Of a stretch of DNA of 12,247 nucleotides, positions 1-6,482 are shown one piece after another. Origin of the DNA: CANNDT01 sp945876205 (GTDB lineage: Bacteria; Acidobacteriota; Vicinamibacteria; Vicinamibacterales; UBA2999). A program made the position numbers and the translations under genes. Each line of letters starts with the position of its first letter. Position 1 is the first letter of the stretch. The stretch is taken from assembly GCA_947503365.1 (NCBI GenBank), contig CANNDT010000119.1:1-12247 (forward strand). Direction: 5' to 3'. The notes below the pieces were generated by a model that saw nothing but the letters and a program-made list of their open reading frames with translations, did no database searches and had not been told where the DNA came from.

Positions 1-1
1 C

Positions 2-28
2 GCAGCGGGCGCGGCGGGCGCGGCGGGC
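2..28 (+). repeat. 9-nt tandem repeat, three copies, in rpsR
   Basis: Three head-to-tail copies of a nonamer (GCAGCGGGC, then GCGGCGGGC twice) encode Ala-Ala-Gly three times in the N-terminal extension of bS18. The array may continue to the left of the window. It is probably a slippage-prone low-complexity linker. Confidence 0.8.
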
Positions 29-262
29 AAGGACGGCCAGCGGCGTCCGATGTTCCGCCGGCGCAAGGTCTGCAAGTTCTGCTCGGACAAGATCGACGAC
101 ATCAACTACAAGGACACCAAGCTCCTGCTGCCGTTCGTTCCGGAGCGCGCCAAGATCCTGCCGCGCCGGATCTCGGGCACCTGTGCCATGCACCAGCGCA
201 AGCTGCGGACCGCGATCATGCGCGCCCGGCAGTTGGCGTTGATTCCGTACACGGCGGAGTAA
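2..262 (+). CDS. rpsR: 30S ribosomal protein bS18, 5' end outside window
   Basis: Small-subunit ribosomal protein bS18, which binds 16S rRNA on the platform next to bS6. The frame is open to the first base, and the residues before the internal ATG at 50 (a run of Ala-Ala-Gly, then KDGQRRP) read as an N-terminal extension, so the true start probably lies upstream. Counting from the Met at 50, the core contains KVCKFC (Cys8, Cys11), the family signature around NYKDTKLLLPFV, and GTCAMHQRK (Cys45, His48). The CxxC plus CxxH arrangement is what is expected of a zinc-binding (C+) form of S18; this is inferred from spacing only. rplI begins 3 nt after the stop, the classical rpsR-rplI pair. If translation instead began at 50, the protein would be 70 aa, still within the family range. 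Confidence 0.95.
   Translation, partial: AAGAAGAAGKDGQRRPMFRRRKVCKFCSDKIDDINYKDTKLLLPFVPERAKILPRRISGTCAMHQRKLRTAIMRARQLALIPYTAE
256..259 (+). promoter_or_regulatory. Shine-Dalgarno site for rplI
   Basis: GGAG overlaps the last codon of rpsR and lies 6 nt before the rplI ATG at 266, which fixes that start. It is one of the clear SD sites in a window where several genes have none. Confidence 0.75.
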
Positions 263-265
263 CCC

Positions 266-724
266 ATGGAAGTCATTCTTCGAGAGCACGTCGAAAAGCT
301 GGGCGAGCGCGGCGAGATCGTCAAGGTCGCCGACGGCTACGCCAGGAACTACCTGCTGCCGCGGAAGCTGGCCCTGCTGGCCACCGACGGCAACAAGCGC
401 CACGTCGAGCGCGAGCGCAAGATCGTGGAGCAGCGCGAGTCGGACGCCAAGGGCCAGGCCGAAGGGATCGCCGCGCGCCTGAATGCGATCGATATCGTGA
501 TCGTCCGGCGCGTCGGTGACACCGATCAGCTCTACGGCTCGGTGACGTCGGGCGACATCGCCGACTTCCTCAAGGCGAAGGGCTTCGAGATCGATCGCCG
601 CAAGCTGATCCTGCCGGAGCCGATCAAGGCGATCGGCGAGCACACCGTGCCGTTGAAGCTCCATCGCGAAGTGACCGTACCGCTCAAGGTTCGCGTCGCG
701 AAGGAAGGCAGCGAAAACGCGTGA
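266..724 (+). CDS. rplI: 50S ribosomal protein bL9
   Basis: Large-subunit protein bL9, a two-domain protein joined by a long helix; it binds 23S rRNA near the L1 stalk base and supports frame maintenance. The 152-aa product is near the usual 148-150. The N-terminal rRNA-binding domain (about 1-52) carries the family signature: Gly13 and Gly16, then VADGYARNYLLPRKLA at 21-36. A charged helix follows (about 45-75, rich in E, R and K), then the C-terminal domain (about 78-149). The start at 266 is supported by a GGAG site 6 nt upstream. The gene lies 3 nt after rpsR, and its stop overlaps the GTG start of the peroxiredoxin gene, so the three are probably one transcript. Confidence 0.97.
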   Translation: MEVILREHVEKLGERGEIVKVADGYARNYLLPRKLALLATDGNKRHVERERKIVEQRESDAKGQAEGIAARLNAIDIVIVRRVGDTDQLYGSVTSGDIADFLKAKGFEIDRRKLILPEPIKAIGEHTVPLKLHREVTVPLKVRVAKEGSENA

Positions 725-1188
725 GCGTAGAGGTCGGGTCGAAAGCCCCTGATTTCACGCTGCCGAACCAGGATCGGGAAGCGATCACGCTGAGCGAACA
801 GTGGAAGAAAGGGCCAGTCGTGCTGGCCTTTTTTCCCGGCGCGTTCAGCGGCACGTGCACGAAGGAGATGTGCACGTTCCGCGACTCGGCGTCGGAGTTG
901 AACAACGTTGGCGCGACGGTCGTCGGCGTGAGCACGGACACCTTCTTCGCGCTCAAGGCGTGGGCCGACGCGCAGAAGTTCACCTTTCCGCTGCTCAGCG
1001 ACTACAACCGCGAAGTGCTCGGGACCTACGACGTCGTCAACCCGGACATGATTGGCCTGAAGAACATCGCCAAGCGCGCCGTGTTCGTCATCGACCGCAA
1101 CGGCGTCGTCCGCTACCGCGAGGTGCTCGACGACGCACGAAACGAGCCCGACTACACCAAACTCAAGCAGGCGATCGCGAGCGTCTAG
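721..1188 (+). CDS. Peroxiredoxin, BCP/AhpE-like thiol peroxidase
   Basis: Cytosolic thiol peroxidase predicted to reduce hydrogen peroxide and organic hydroperoxides. The 155-aa product is a single thioredoxin-fold AhpC/TSA domain. The active-site stretch FFPGAFSGTC gives the PxxxSxxC motif (Pro39, Ser43, peroxidatic Cys46). Cys51 lies five residues on, the spacing of the resolving cysteine of E. coli BCP, so an intramolecular disulfide on one helix is likely. Arg119 in KRAVFVID is a good candidate for the conserved active-site arginine. The GTG start overlaps the rplI stop (GTGA), implying translational coupling; a purine-rich AAGGAAGG lies 12 nt upstream. A hairpin terminator follows 12 nt after the stop. 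BCP versus AhpE subfamily is not certain from sequence alone, so I give no symbol. Confidence 0.9.
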   Translation: MSVEVGSKAPDFTLPNQDREAITLSEQWKKGPVVLAFFPGAFSGTCTKEMCTFRDSASELNNVGATVVGVSTDTFFALKAWADAQKFTFPLLSDYNREVLGTYDVVNPDMIGLKNIAKRAVFVIDRNGVVRYREVLDDARNEPDYTKLKQAIASV

Positions 1189-1200
1189 GGCAAACCCCTC

Positions 1201-1278
1201 AACTCCCAACTCCCAATCTCCCATTCCCAAGCGATATCAATTTTGGGAATTGGGATTTTGGGAGTTGGGAGTTTTTTT
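1201..1278 (+). terminator. Heptad-repeat hairpin with T-run, likely intrinsic terminator
   Basis: The left arm (1201-1230) is four CCC tracts about 7 nt apart. The right arm (1243-1273) is the matching four GGG tracts. The outer 16 nt of each arm pair perfectly (AACTCCCAACTCCCAA with TTGGGAGTTGGGAGTT), the inner part pairs with small bulges, and seven T residues (1272-1278) follow directly. This is the layout of a Rho-independent terminator for rpsR-rplI-peroxiredoxin. The heptad design looks like a dispersed intergenic repeat recruited as a terminator. The right arm on its own (GGG at 1245, 1252, 1260, 1267) also fits a G-quadruplex pattern. Confidence 0.75.
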
Positions 1279-1292
1279 GTTTCTGCTAAACT
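1265..1292 (+). promoter_or_regulatory. Possible sigma70 promoter for dnaB
   Basis: TTGGGA (1265-1270, 4 of 6 to TTGACA), a 16-nt spacer, then TGC plus TAAACT (1287-1292, 4 of 6 to TATAAT, with an extended -10 TG). The -35 would be supplied by the last heptad of the terminator repeat. The predicted start near 1299 gives a leader of about 20 nt with no SD before the ATG at 1318. Both boxes are imperfect, so this is tentative. Confidence 0.35.
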
Positions 1293-1317
1293 CGCGTCCT
1301 TACCTCCGTTAGTTTCC

Positions 1318-2670
1318 ATGGCCGATACAGTTGTTGCCGCGGCGGAGCGCACGCTTCCGCACAATCTCGAAGCCGAGCGATCGGTCCTGGGCGCGATTCT
1401 CGTTCACAACGACGCCTTCAACACCGCCGCCCAGGTCATCGACTCCGGCGACTTCTACCGCGACGCGCACCGGCGCATCTTCGACAAGATGGTGGCGCTC
1501 AACGAGCGTAACCAGGCCATCGACTTCGTCACGCTGAAGGAAGAGCTCTCGCGCGGCGGTGACCTCGACGACGTGGGAGGGCCCGCGTACGTCGCAGGCC
1601 TCGCCGACGGCGTGCCGCGCGCGACCAACGTCGAGTACTACTCCCGCATCGTCAAAGAAAAGGCGACGCTTCGGAATCTGATTTACGCGGCGAACAAGAT
1701 CGTCACCAACGCCTACGAGGCCGATCAGGAGCCAGACCTGATCCTCGATGAGGCCGAGAGCGCGATCTTCTCGATCGCCGACGACAAGATGAAGGCCGGC
1801 TTCGTCCAGATGCGCGATCTGGTCAAGGACAGCTTCCCGAAGATCGAGCAGCTCTTCGAGCAGAAACGGCTGATCACCGGCGTGCCGACCGGGTTTGTCG
1901 ACCTCGACGAGATGACACGCGGCCTTCAGCCCGGCGACCTCATCATCGTGGCGGCGCGCCCTTCGATGGGCAAGACGAGTCTGGTGCTGAACATGGCGCA
2001 GTACTGCTCGACGCAGCCCGAGCATACCGTCGGGTTCTTCAGCCTGGAAATGTCGAAGGAGTCGCTGTTCCTGCGCCTCCTGACATCCGAGGCGCAGATC
2101 GACAGCCATCGCCTGATGAGCGGCGCGATCGGCCAGAAAGACTACGGCAAGATCTCGCACGCGCTCGAGACGCTGAGCGCGATGAAGCTGCACATCGACG
2201 ACACGGCCAACATCGGCGTGCTCGAGATGCGGGCCAAGGCGCGAAGGCTGAAGTCAGAGCACGGCCTCAGCATGCTGGCGATTGACTACATCCAGCTGAT
2301 GACCGGCCGCGGCCGGTTCGAGAACCGCACCCTCGAGCTCGCGTCCATCTCCCGCTCGCTGAAAGGGCTCGCGAAAGAACTGAGCGTGCCGATCGTCGTC
2401 CTTTCGCAGCTCTCCCGCGCGCCCGAGTCGCGGTCCGACCATCGTCCGCAGCTCTCCGACCTGCGCGAGTCGGGCGCCCTCGAGCAGGACGCCGACGTCG
2501 TCATCCTGATCTATCGCGACGATGCGTATAACCGCGACCCGAACAATCCGGAAGCCGGCACGGCGGAGCTGATCCTGGCGAAGCAGAGAAACGGTCCCAC
2601 CGGCGTGGTGAAGCTGGCGTTCCTCCGCGAGCAGACACGATTCGCGAACCTCGCTCAAGGCCCTGCGTGA
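1318..2670 (+). CDS. dnaB: Replicative DNA helicase DnaB
   Basis: Hexameric 5'-to-3' helicase that encircles the lagging-strand template at the replication fork and interacts with primase. The 450-aa product has the usual length. The N-terminal DnaB_N domain (about 10-115) opens with LPHNLEAERSVLGAIL. After the linker, the RecA-like domain carries Walker A RPSMGKTS (214-221), Walker B LAIDYIQLM (320-328), LSQLSR (362-367), and the H4-type KQRNGPTG (422-429) containing the likely arginine finger. I chose the ATG at 1318 because it begins just before the conserved N-terminus; an upstream in-frame ATG at 1243 would put the terminator hairpin inside the protein. No SD is visible. The stop overlaps the alr start by 4 nt. 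No intein interrupts the Walker regions. Confidence 0.97.
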   Translation: MADTVVAAAERTLPHNLEAERSVLGAILVHNDAFNTAAQVIDSGDFYRDAHRRIFDKMVALNERNQAIDFVTLKEELSRGGDLDDVGGPAYVAGLADGVPRATNVEYYSRIVKEKATLRNLIYAANKIVTNAYEADQEPDLILDEAESAIFSIADDKMKAGFVQMRDLVKDSFPKIEQLFEQKRLITGVPTGFVDLDEMTRGLQPGDLIIVAARPSMGKTSLVLNMAQYCSTQPEHTVGFFSLEMSKESLFLRLLTSEAQIDSHRLMSGAIGQKDYGKISHALETLSAMKLHIDDTANIGVLEMRAKARRLKSEHGLSMLAIDYIQLMTGRGRFENRTLELASISRSLKGLAKELSVPIVVLSQLSRAPESRSDHRPQLSDLRESGALEQDADVVILIYRDDAYNRDPNNPEAGTAELILAKQRNGPTGVVKLAFLREQTRFANLAQGPA

Positions 2671-3860
2671 TTCGCAGTACGGTGGCGCATGTGGATCTCG
2701 CCGCGCTGCAGGCGAACTTCCGCGCCATTCAGGAATTCATTTCGGCGGACCGTAAAGGTCCGCCCCGCATCAAGTCCGTTAACTGTCCCGCCCCGTCCAT
2801 CATTGCCGTCGTCAAAGCCAACGCATATGGACACGGGTCCGAACGCGTGGCGCTCGCGCTCGAGACGGCGGGGGCGACGATGCTGGCGTGTGCCGACATC
2901 GAAGAAGGGATCGTCCTCAGGCGCGCGGGCGTGCGCGTGCCGATTCTCGTCTTCGGCGCGCTGAGCGTCAGCGACCTCGACGGCCTCTTCGAGTTCTCGC
3001 TCACGCCGACGATCTCGACGCCCTCGGCGGCGCGCGCGGTCCAGGCCGCCGCCGCTCGCCAGAAGACAAGGGCGGGGTATCACCTCAAGATCGACACCGG
3101 CATGAACCGGCTCGGGTTCCGGCACGACAACCTGCGGCGGACACTGCCGGAGTTGCTGGCCAGTGCGAATCTCTCGCTCGAAGGCGTCTACACGCACTTC
3201 GCGACGGCGGACGAGCCCGGACATCCGCTGTTCGATAGTCAGCGCGCGCGATTCGAAAGCGCGCTTGACACAGTCAAGGAACTCACAGGTGCGGCTAAAG
3301 CCGGACACGACGATTTTTCCAAGGTGTTGCGGCACGCTTGCAACAGCGCCGCGCTGCTGCGCGACTCGCGCGTCTGGTATGACGTCGTCCGCCCGGGACT
3401 TCTGCTCTACGGCATCGTGCCACCGCCGCTCGCGTCGACGATCCCGCTCACGCCGGTGATGTCGCTGACGAGCCGCGTTGTCGCGGTCAAAGGATTGCGC
3501 CCGGGCGAGGCGGTCGGATACGGCTCGCGCTTCGGTGCGCAGGCGCCGACCACGATTGCGGTGGTGCCCGCCGGATATGCGGACGGACTCGACCTGCGGC
3601 TCGAAGGACGCGGGCAGGTGTTGATTCGCGGCCGCCGCGCGCCGATCGTCGGCGCGGTATCGATGGATATGATGACGGTCGACGTCACCGGGCTCGAGGA
3701 AGTGGCGCCCGGCGACGAAGTGGTCATCATCGGCCGCCAGGGCGAGGAATCGTGGCAGCACATCGACGTCCGCGAGATGGCCGCCGCGATCGGAACGATC
3801 CCGTACGAGATCGTCTGCCGGATCGGTTCCCGAATCGAGAGGCAATACAGTGCCACGTAG
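2667..3860 (+). CDS. alr: Alanine racemase (PLP-dependent)
   Basis: Interconverts L- and D-alanine with pyridoxal phosphate, supplying D-Ala for peptidoglycan. The 397-aa product has an N-terminal TIM barrel with the PLP lysine Lys50 in VVKANAYGHG, LKIDTGMNRLGF and GVYTHFATAD, then RHACNSAAL. The C-terminal beta domain has the second catalytic base Tyr285 in AVGYGSRFG, and SMDMMTVDVT. The GTG start overlaps the dnaB stop (GTGA); AAGG lies 6 nt before it. Two segments look extra compared with typical Alr: ADRKGPPRIKS, just before the PLP strand, and GAAKAGHDDFSK, before RHACNSAAL. Each is encoded by a palindromic repeat (2744-2764 and 3289-3306). All key residues and the frame are intact, so I expect an active enzyme. 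The stop codon abuts a third repeat. Confidence 0.96.
   Translation: MIRSTVAHVDLAALQANFRAIQEFISADRKGPPRIKSVNCPAPSIIAVVKANAYGHGSERVALALETAGATMLACADIEEGIVLRRAGVRVPILVFGALSVSDLDGLFEFSLTPTISTPSAARAVQAAAARQKTRAGYHLKIDTGMNRLGFRHDNLRRTLPELLASANLSLEGVYTHFATADEPGHPLFDSQRARFESALDTVKELTGAAKAGHDDFSKVLRHACNSAALLRDSRVWYDVVRPGLLLYGIVPPPLASTIPLTPVMSLTSRVVAVKGLRPGEAVGYGSRFGAQAPTTIAVVPAGYADGLDLRLEGRGQVLIRGRRAPIVGAVSMDMMTVDVTGLEEVAPGDEVVIIGRQGEESWQHIDVREMAAAIGTIPYEIVCRIGSRIERQYSAT
2744..2764 (+). repeat. Palindromic repeat inside alr, copy 1
   Basis: GGCGGACC (2744-2751), loop GTAAA, GGTCCGCC (2757-2764): a perfect 8-bp inverted repeat. It is read in frame as part of ADRKGPPRIKS, at a point where Alr proteins usually have a short loop. 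The stem-TAAA-stem design matches copies at 3289 and 7879. Confidence 0.7.
3289..3306 (+). repeat. Palindromic repeat inside alr, copy 2
   Basis: GTGCGGC (3289-3295), loop TAAA, GCCGGAC (3300-3306): a 7-bp stem with one mismatch. It encodes GAAKAG in the Alr frame. The next + frame reads VRLKPDTT and the opposite strand reads VVSGFSRT, peptides I recall as recurrent repeat-derived junk in acidobacterial annotations (memory, not a search). The full element probably extends somewhat on both sides, about 3280-3320. Confidence 0.65.
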
Positions 3861-3923
3861 CCACGGAGACGCAGAGACACGGAGAGGAATTGTTTTTGCT
3901 CCGTGTCTCCGTGCCTCTGTGGC
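3860..3923 (+). repeat. Inverted repeat of ACGGAGAC-type units between alr and radA
   Basis: The left arm (3860-3884) starts GCCACGGAGACGC and the right arm (3899-3923) ends GTGCCTCTGTGGC. Both are 25 nt; the outer 4 bp and inner 11 bp pair perfectly, while the middle is offset by unit slippage. The loop contains the only T-run (TTTTT at 3893-3897), so this is not a standard terminator. The last base of the alr TAG is the first base of the left arm. It fills nearly the whole 75-nt gap. The spurious translation ATETQRHGE looks like a widespread CACGGAGA-type intergenic repeat that I recall from several phyla. Confidence 0.75.
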
Positions 3924-3935
3924 CCGTGAGGATGT

Positions 3936-5336
3936 ATGAAGCCGCCCAAAGTCGTGTTCGTGTGCCAGGAATGCGGTGCGCAGGCCCCCAAGTGGATGGG
4001 CCGGTGCGCGGATTGCGGCGCCTGGAACTCTCTTGTCGAGGAGCGCGCCGCGTCTCCGGACCTGGCGGCTGGCGCCGCAGCGGGCGCCGGCACGAACCGC
4101 TACGCGCAGTTTGCGACATCCGGAACGTCGAAGCTGTACGCAGAAGTTGAAACGTCGAACGCCGCGCGGCTGTCCTCAGGCATCGGCGAATTCGATCGCG
4201 TGCTGGGCGGCGGGATCGTCCCGGGCTCCCTCATCCTTCTCGGCGGGGAGCCGGGTATCGGCAAGTCGACGTTGTTGCTCCAGGCCGCCGCGCATTTCGC
4301 CCGCGACATCGGTCCGGTGCTCTACGCGTCTGGCGAAGAGTCGGAGCACCAGATCAAGAGCCGCGGCGATCGGCTCGGCGTGGGCCCCGAGACACCGCTT
4401 TACCTCCTGGCCGAGACCTGCATCGAGCGCATCCTCGAGGAGATCGCCCGGCTGAAGCCCGCGCTGGTCATCATCGACTCGGTGCAGACGGTGTTCTCGA
4501 TCAAGTTTCAGTCGGCGCCGGGCAGCATCGGCCAGGTCCGCGAGGCGGCGACGCAGTTTCTGTTCGCGGCCAAGGGCCAGAACATACCAACCATCCTCGT
4601 CGGCCACGTCACCAAGGACGGCGCCCTCGCGGGACCGAAGGTGCTCGAGCACGTCGTCGACACGGTGCTGTCGTTTGAAGGCGAGCGCCACCACTCGCAC
4701 CGCGTCGTGCGCGCCGTCAAGAACCGGTTCGGCGCGGTGAGCGAGCTCGGCGTCTTCGAGATGACCGGCACCGGCCTGCGTGCGGTCGCGAATCCCTCGA
4801 TGCTCTTTCTCTCCGAGCGCGCGGCAGGCACTCCGGGCTCCGCGGTGCTCTGCTGCGTCGAAGGATCGCGTCCGATCCTGGTCGAGGTCCAGGCCCTCGT
4901 CAGCACCAGCACCTACGGCAACGCCCGCCGGATGGCCATCGGGGTCGATCAAAGCCGCCTCTCGCTGTTGCTGGCGGTGCTCGAGAAGCGGGCCGGCCTG
5001 AGCCTTGCGGGCGACGATGTCTACGTGAATATTGCCGGCGGAATGACCGTGGAGGAACCGGCCGCGGACCTGAGCGTGGTGGCGGCGGTGGCCTCCAGCG
5101 TTCGGAACCGGGCCCTGGCCCACAAGACGGCGGTCTTCGGCGAGGTGGGCCTGAGCGGCGAAATTCGCGGAATCCCTCAGGCCCCGCTGCGGATTCGCGA
5201 GGCCGTCCAAATGGGTTTCAACCGCATCGTCATGCCTTTCGCCAACGTCGAGCCCGATTCGGCGGCGCAAAACGACGGATGCGAGCTGGTGGGGGTGCGA
5301 ACCGTGGGGGAGGCCCTCGACAACCTCATTGCTTGA
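3936..5336 (+). CDS. radA: DNA repair protein RadA (Sms)
   Basis: RecA-family ATPase that drives branch migration and processes recombination intermediates; a hexameric helicase in studied species. The 466-aa product shows the full layout: zinc finger CQEC...CADC (Cys10, 13, 24, 27), Walker A GEPGIGKS (104-111), Walker B LVIIDSVQT (177-185), the RadA-specific KNRFG (262-266), and a C-terminal Lon-protease-like domain (about 300-466, including NIAGGMTVEEPAADLSVVAA). That domain is structural in RadA rather than proteolytic. GTGAGG ends 4 nt before the ATG at 3936. The gene follows alr after a repeat-filled gap and precedes a YacL-type gene; in B. subtilis disA lies between these two, and here it is absent. 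Confidence 0.97.
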   Translation: MKPPKVVFVCQECGAQAPKWMGRCADCGAWNSLVEERAASPDLAAGAAAGAGTNRYAQFATSGTSKLYAEVETSNAARLSSGIGEFDRVLGGGIVPGSLILLGGEPGIGKSTLLLQAAAHFARDIGPVLYASGEESEHQIKSRGDRLGVGPETPLYLLAETCIERILEEIARLKPALVIIDSVQTVFSIKFQSAPGSIGQVREAATQFLFAAKGQNIPTILVGHVTKDGALAGPKVLEHVVDTVLSFEGERHHSHRVVRAVKNRFGAVSELGVFEMTGTGLRAVANPSMLFLSERAAGTPGSAVLCCVEGSRPILVEVQALVSTSTYGNARRMAIGVDQSRLSLLLAVLEKRAGLSLAGDDVYVNIAGGMTVEEPAADLSVVAAVASSVRNRALAHKTAVFGEVGLSGEIRGIPQAPLRIREAVQMGFNRIVMPFANVEPDSAAQNDGCELVGVRTVGEALDNLIA

Positions 5337-5361
5337 TTTTCCGGCCAGACGGCTCTAAGGT
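5333..5361 (+). promoter_or_regulatory. Weak candidate promoter upstream of the PIN-TRAM gene
   Basis: TTGATT (5333-5338), a 17-nt spacer, then TAAGGT (5356-5361), in the 69-nt gap after radA. The -35 matches at 4 of 6 and the -10 at only 3 of 6. Reported because this gap is one of the few breaks between genes; read-through from radA is equally possible. Confidence 0.25.
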
Positions 5362-5405
5362 TCACCCTTCATACTTTTCGGTCCTAGGCCCGTGGGGAGT
5401 GCGTC

Positions 5406-6482
5406 ATGGTCTGGTTCGTTATTGCGCGCGTTGTTTTTGTCGCAGTGGTCGGCTACGCGGCGTATCAGCTCCATCCTCTCGTTGGGAATCCGATTTCGAA
5501 TCTGCTCTTCGGGCTTGCGACGGGCAGCCTGTTTGTCGCCCTTGAAGTCCGCCTGAAGGATATCTCCATCACGCACCTCCTCGGCGCGTTGATCGGGGGG
5601 GCGATCGGGCTCGGCGCGGCCCACACCATCGGCACCGCGCTCTACTGGGCCGATGTCAGCGACGGGCGGGTCGTCTTCCTCCACAGCCTCATCCTGCTCG
5701 GCCTGCCGTACCTGGGCCTGGCGATGGGCGCCCGGCGCGGCGAGTGGCTGGAGCCCGCCAACCTGATCAGTGTGTTCCGCGCGACCGGGCCCCGGCGGCG
5801 CTACAAGGTGCTCGACACCAGCGTCATCATCGACGGACGCATCGCCGATATCTGCGAGACGGGCTTCATGGACGGCACGCTCGTGATCCCGCAGTTCGTG
5901 CTGAAGGAGCTGCAGCTGGTCGCGGACTCGTCGGATTCGATGAAGCGCAACCGCGGCCGCCGCGGCCTGGATATCCTGCAGAAGATCCAGAAGATGTCAG
6001 GCCTGGAGGTCACCATCTCCGATGTTGATTTTCCCGAGGTCAGGGAAGTCGATCTCAAGCTGATCGAGCTCGCGCGCACGCTCCAGGGGAAGATCGTCAC
6101 CAACGACTTCAACCTGAACAAGGTGGCGCAGTTGCGTGGCGTCGAGGTGCTCAACATCAACGAGCTCGCCAACTCGCTCAAGCCGGTGGTGCTCCCCGGT
6201 GAGTTGATGAAGGTCTTCATCCTCAAGGAAGGCAAGGAATACAACCAGGGCGTGGCCTACCTCGACGACGGCACGATGGTCGTGGTGGACAATGCGCGCA
6301 AGGCCATCGGCAAGACGATCGACGTCGTCGTGACGAGCGTGCTGCAGACAACCGCTGGCAAAATGATCTTCGGCCGCTACCTCGAGCAGTCGGGGCAGAT
6401 GGCTGCGCCGGCGAGCCCGGTTGTGCCTGCGACCGCTCCGCGGCCGCAGATTCCGCCGTCCGCCGCAGCCGCCGGCAAGTAA
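5406..6482 (+). CDS. Membrane PIN-TRAM domain protein, YacL family, putative RNase
   Basis: Predicted membrane-anchored nuclease. Hydrophobic stretches at about 3-22, 31-47, 54-77 and 88-106 give four membrane segments. The PIN domain follows (about 132-255): VLDTSVIIDGRI with Asp137, VLKEL with Glu168, and IVTNDFNLNKVA with Asp234, a plausible metal-binding acidic set. A TRAM domain (about 263-325, PGELMKVFILKEG to VTSVLQTTAGKMIFGRYL) probably binds RNA. The tail after about 330 is Ala/Pro-rich and looks disordered. The start is fixed by GGGGAG (5394-5399), 6 nt upstream. YacL-type proteins sit near radA and ispD in Firmicutes as well, supporting the call. The PIN fold suggests RNA cleavage; the target cannot be read from the sequence. 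The acyltransferase gene starts on the next base after the stop. Confidence 0.9.
   Translation: MVWFVIARVVFVAVVGYAAYQLHPLVGNPISNLLFGLATGSLFVALEVRLKDISITHLLGALIGGAIGLGAAHTIGTALYWADVSDGRVVFLHSLILLGLPYLGLAMGARRGEWLEPANLISVFRATGPRRRYKVLDTSVIIDGRIADICETGFMDGTLVIPQFVLKELQLVADSSDSMKRNRGRRGLDILQKIQKMSGLEVTISDVDFPEVREVDLKLIELARTLQGKIVTNDFNLNKVAQLRGVEVLNINELANSLKPVVLPGELMKVFILKEGKEYNQGVAYLDDGTMVVVDNARKAIGKTIDVVVTSVLQTTAGKMIFGRYLEQSGQMAAPASPVVPATAPRPQIPPSAAAAGK

Noticed and set aside
1201..1273. Heptad repeats as a CRISPR array or VNTR locus
   Set aside because: The units are 7 nt, lie in two inverted arms and have no spacers; this is a palindrome, not an array.
1243..1317. Longer dnaB start at ATG 1243
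   Set aside because: The added residues would be translated from the terminator hairpin and its T-run, and they have no counterpart in DnaB; the conserved N-terminus begins after ATG 1318.
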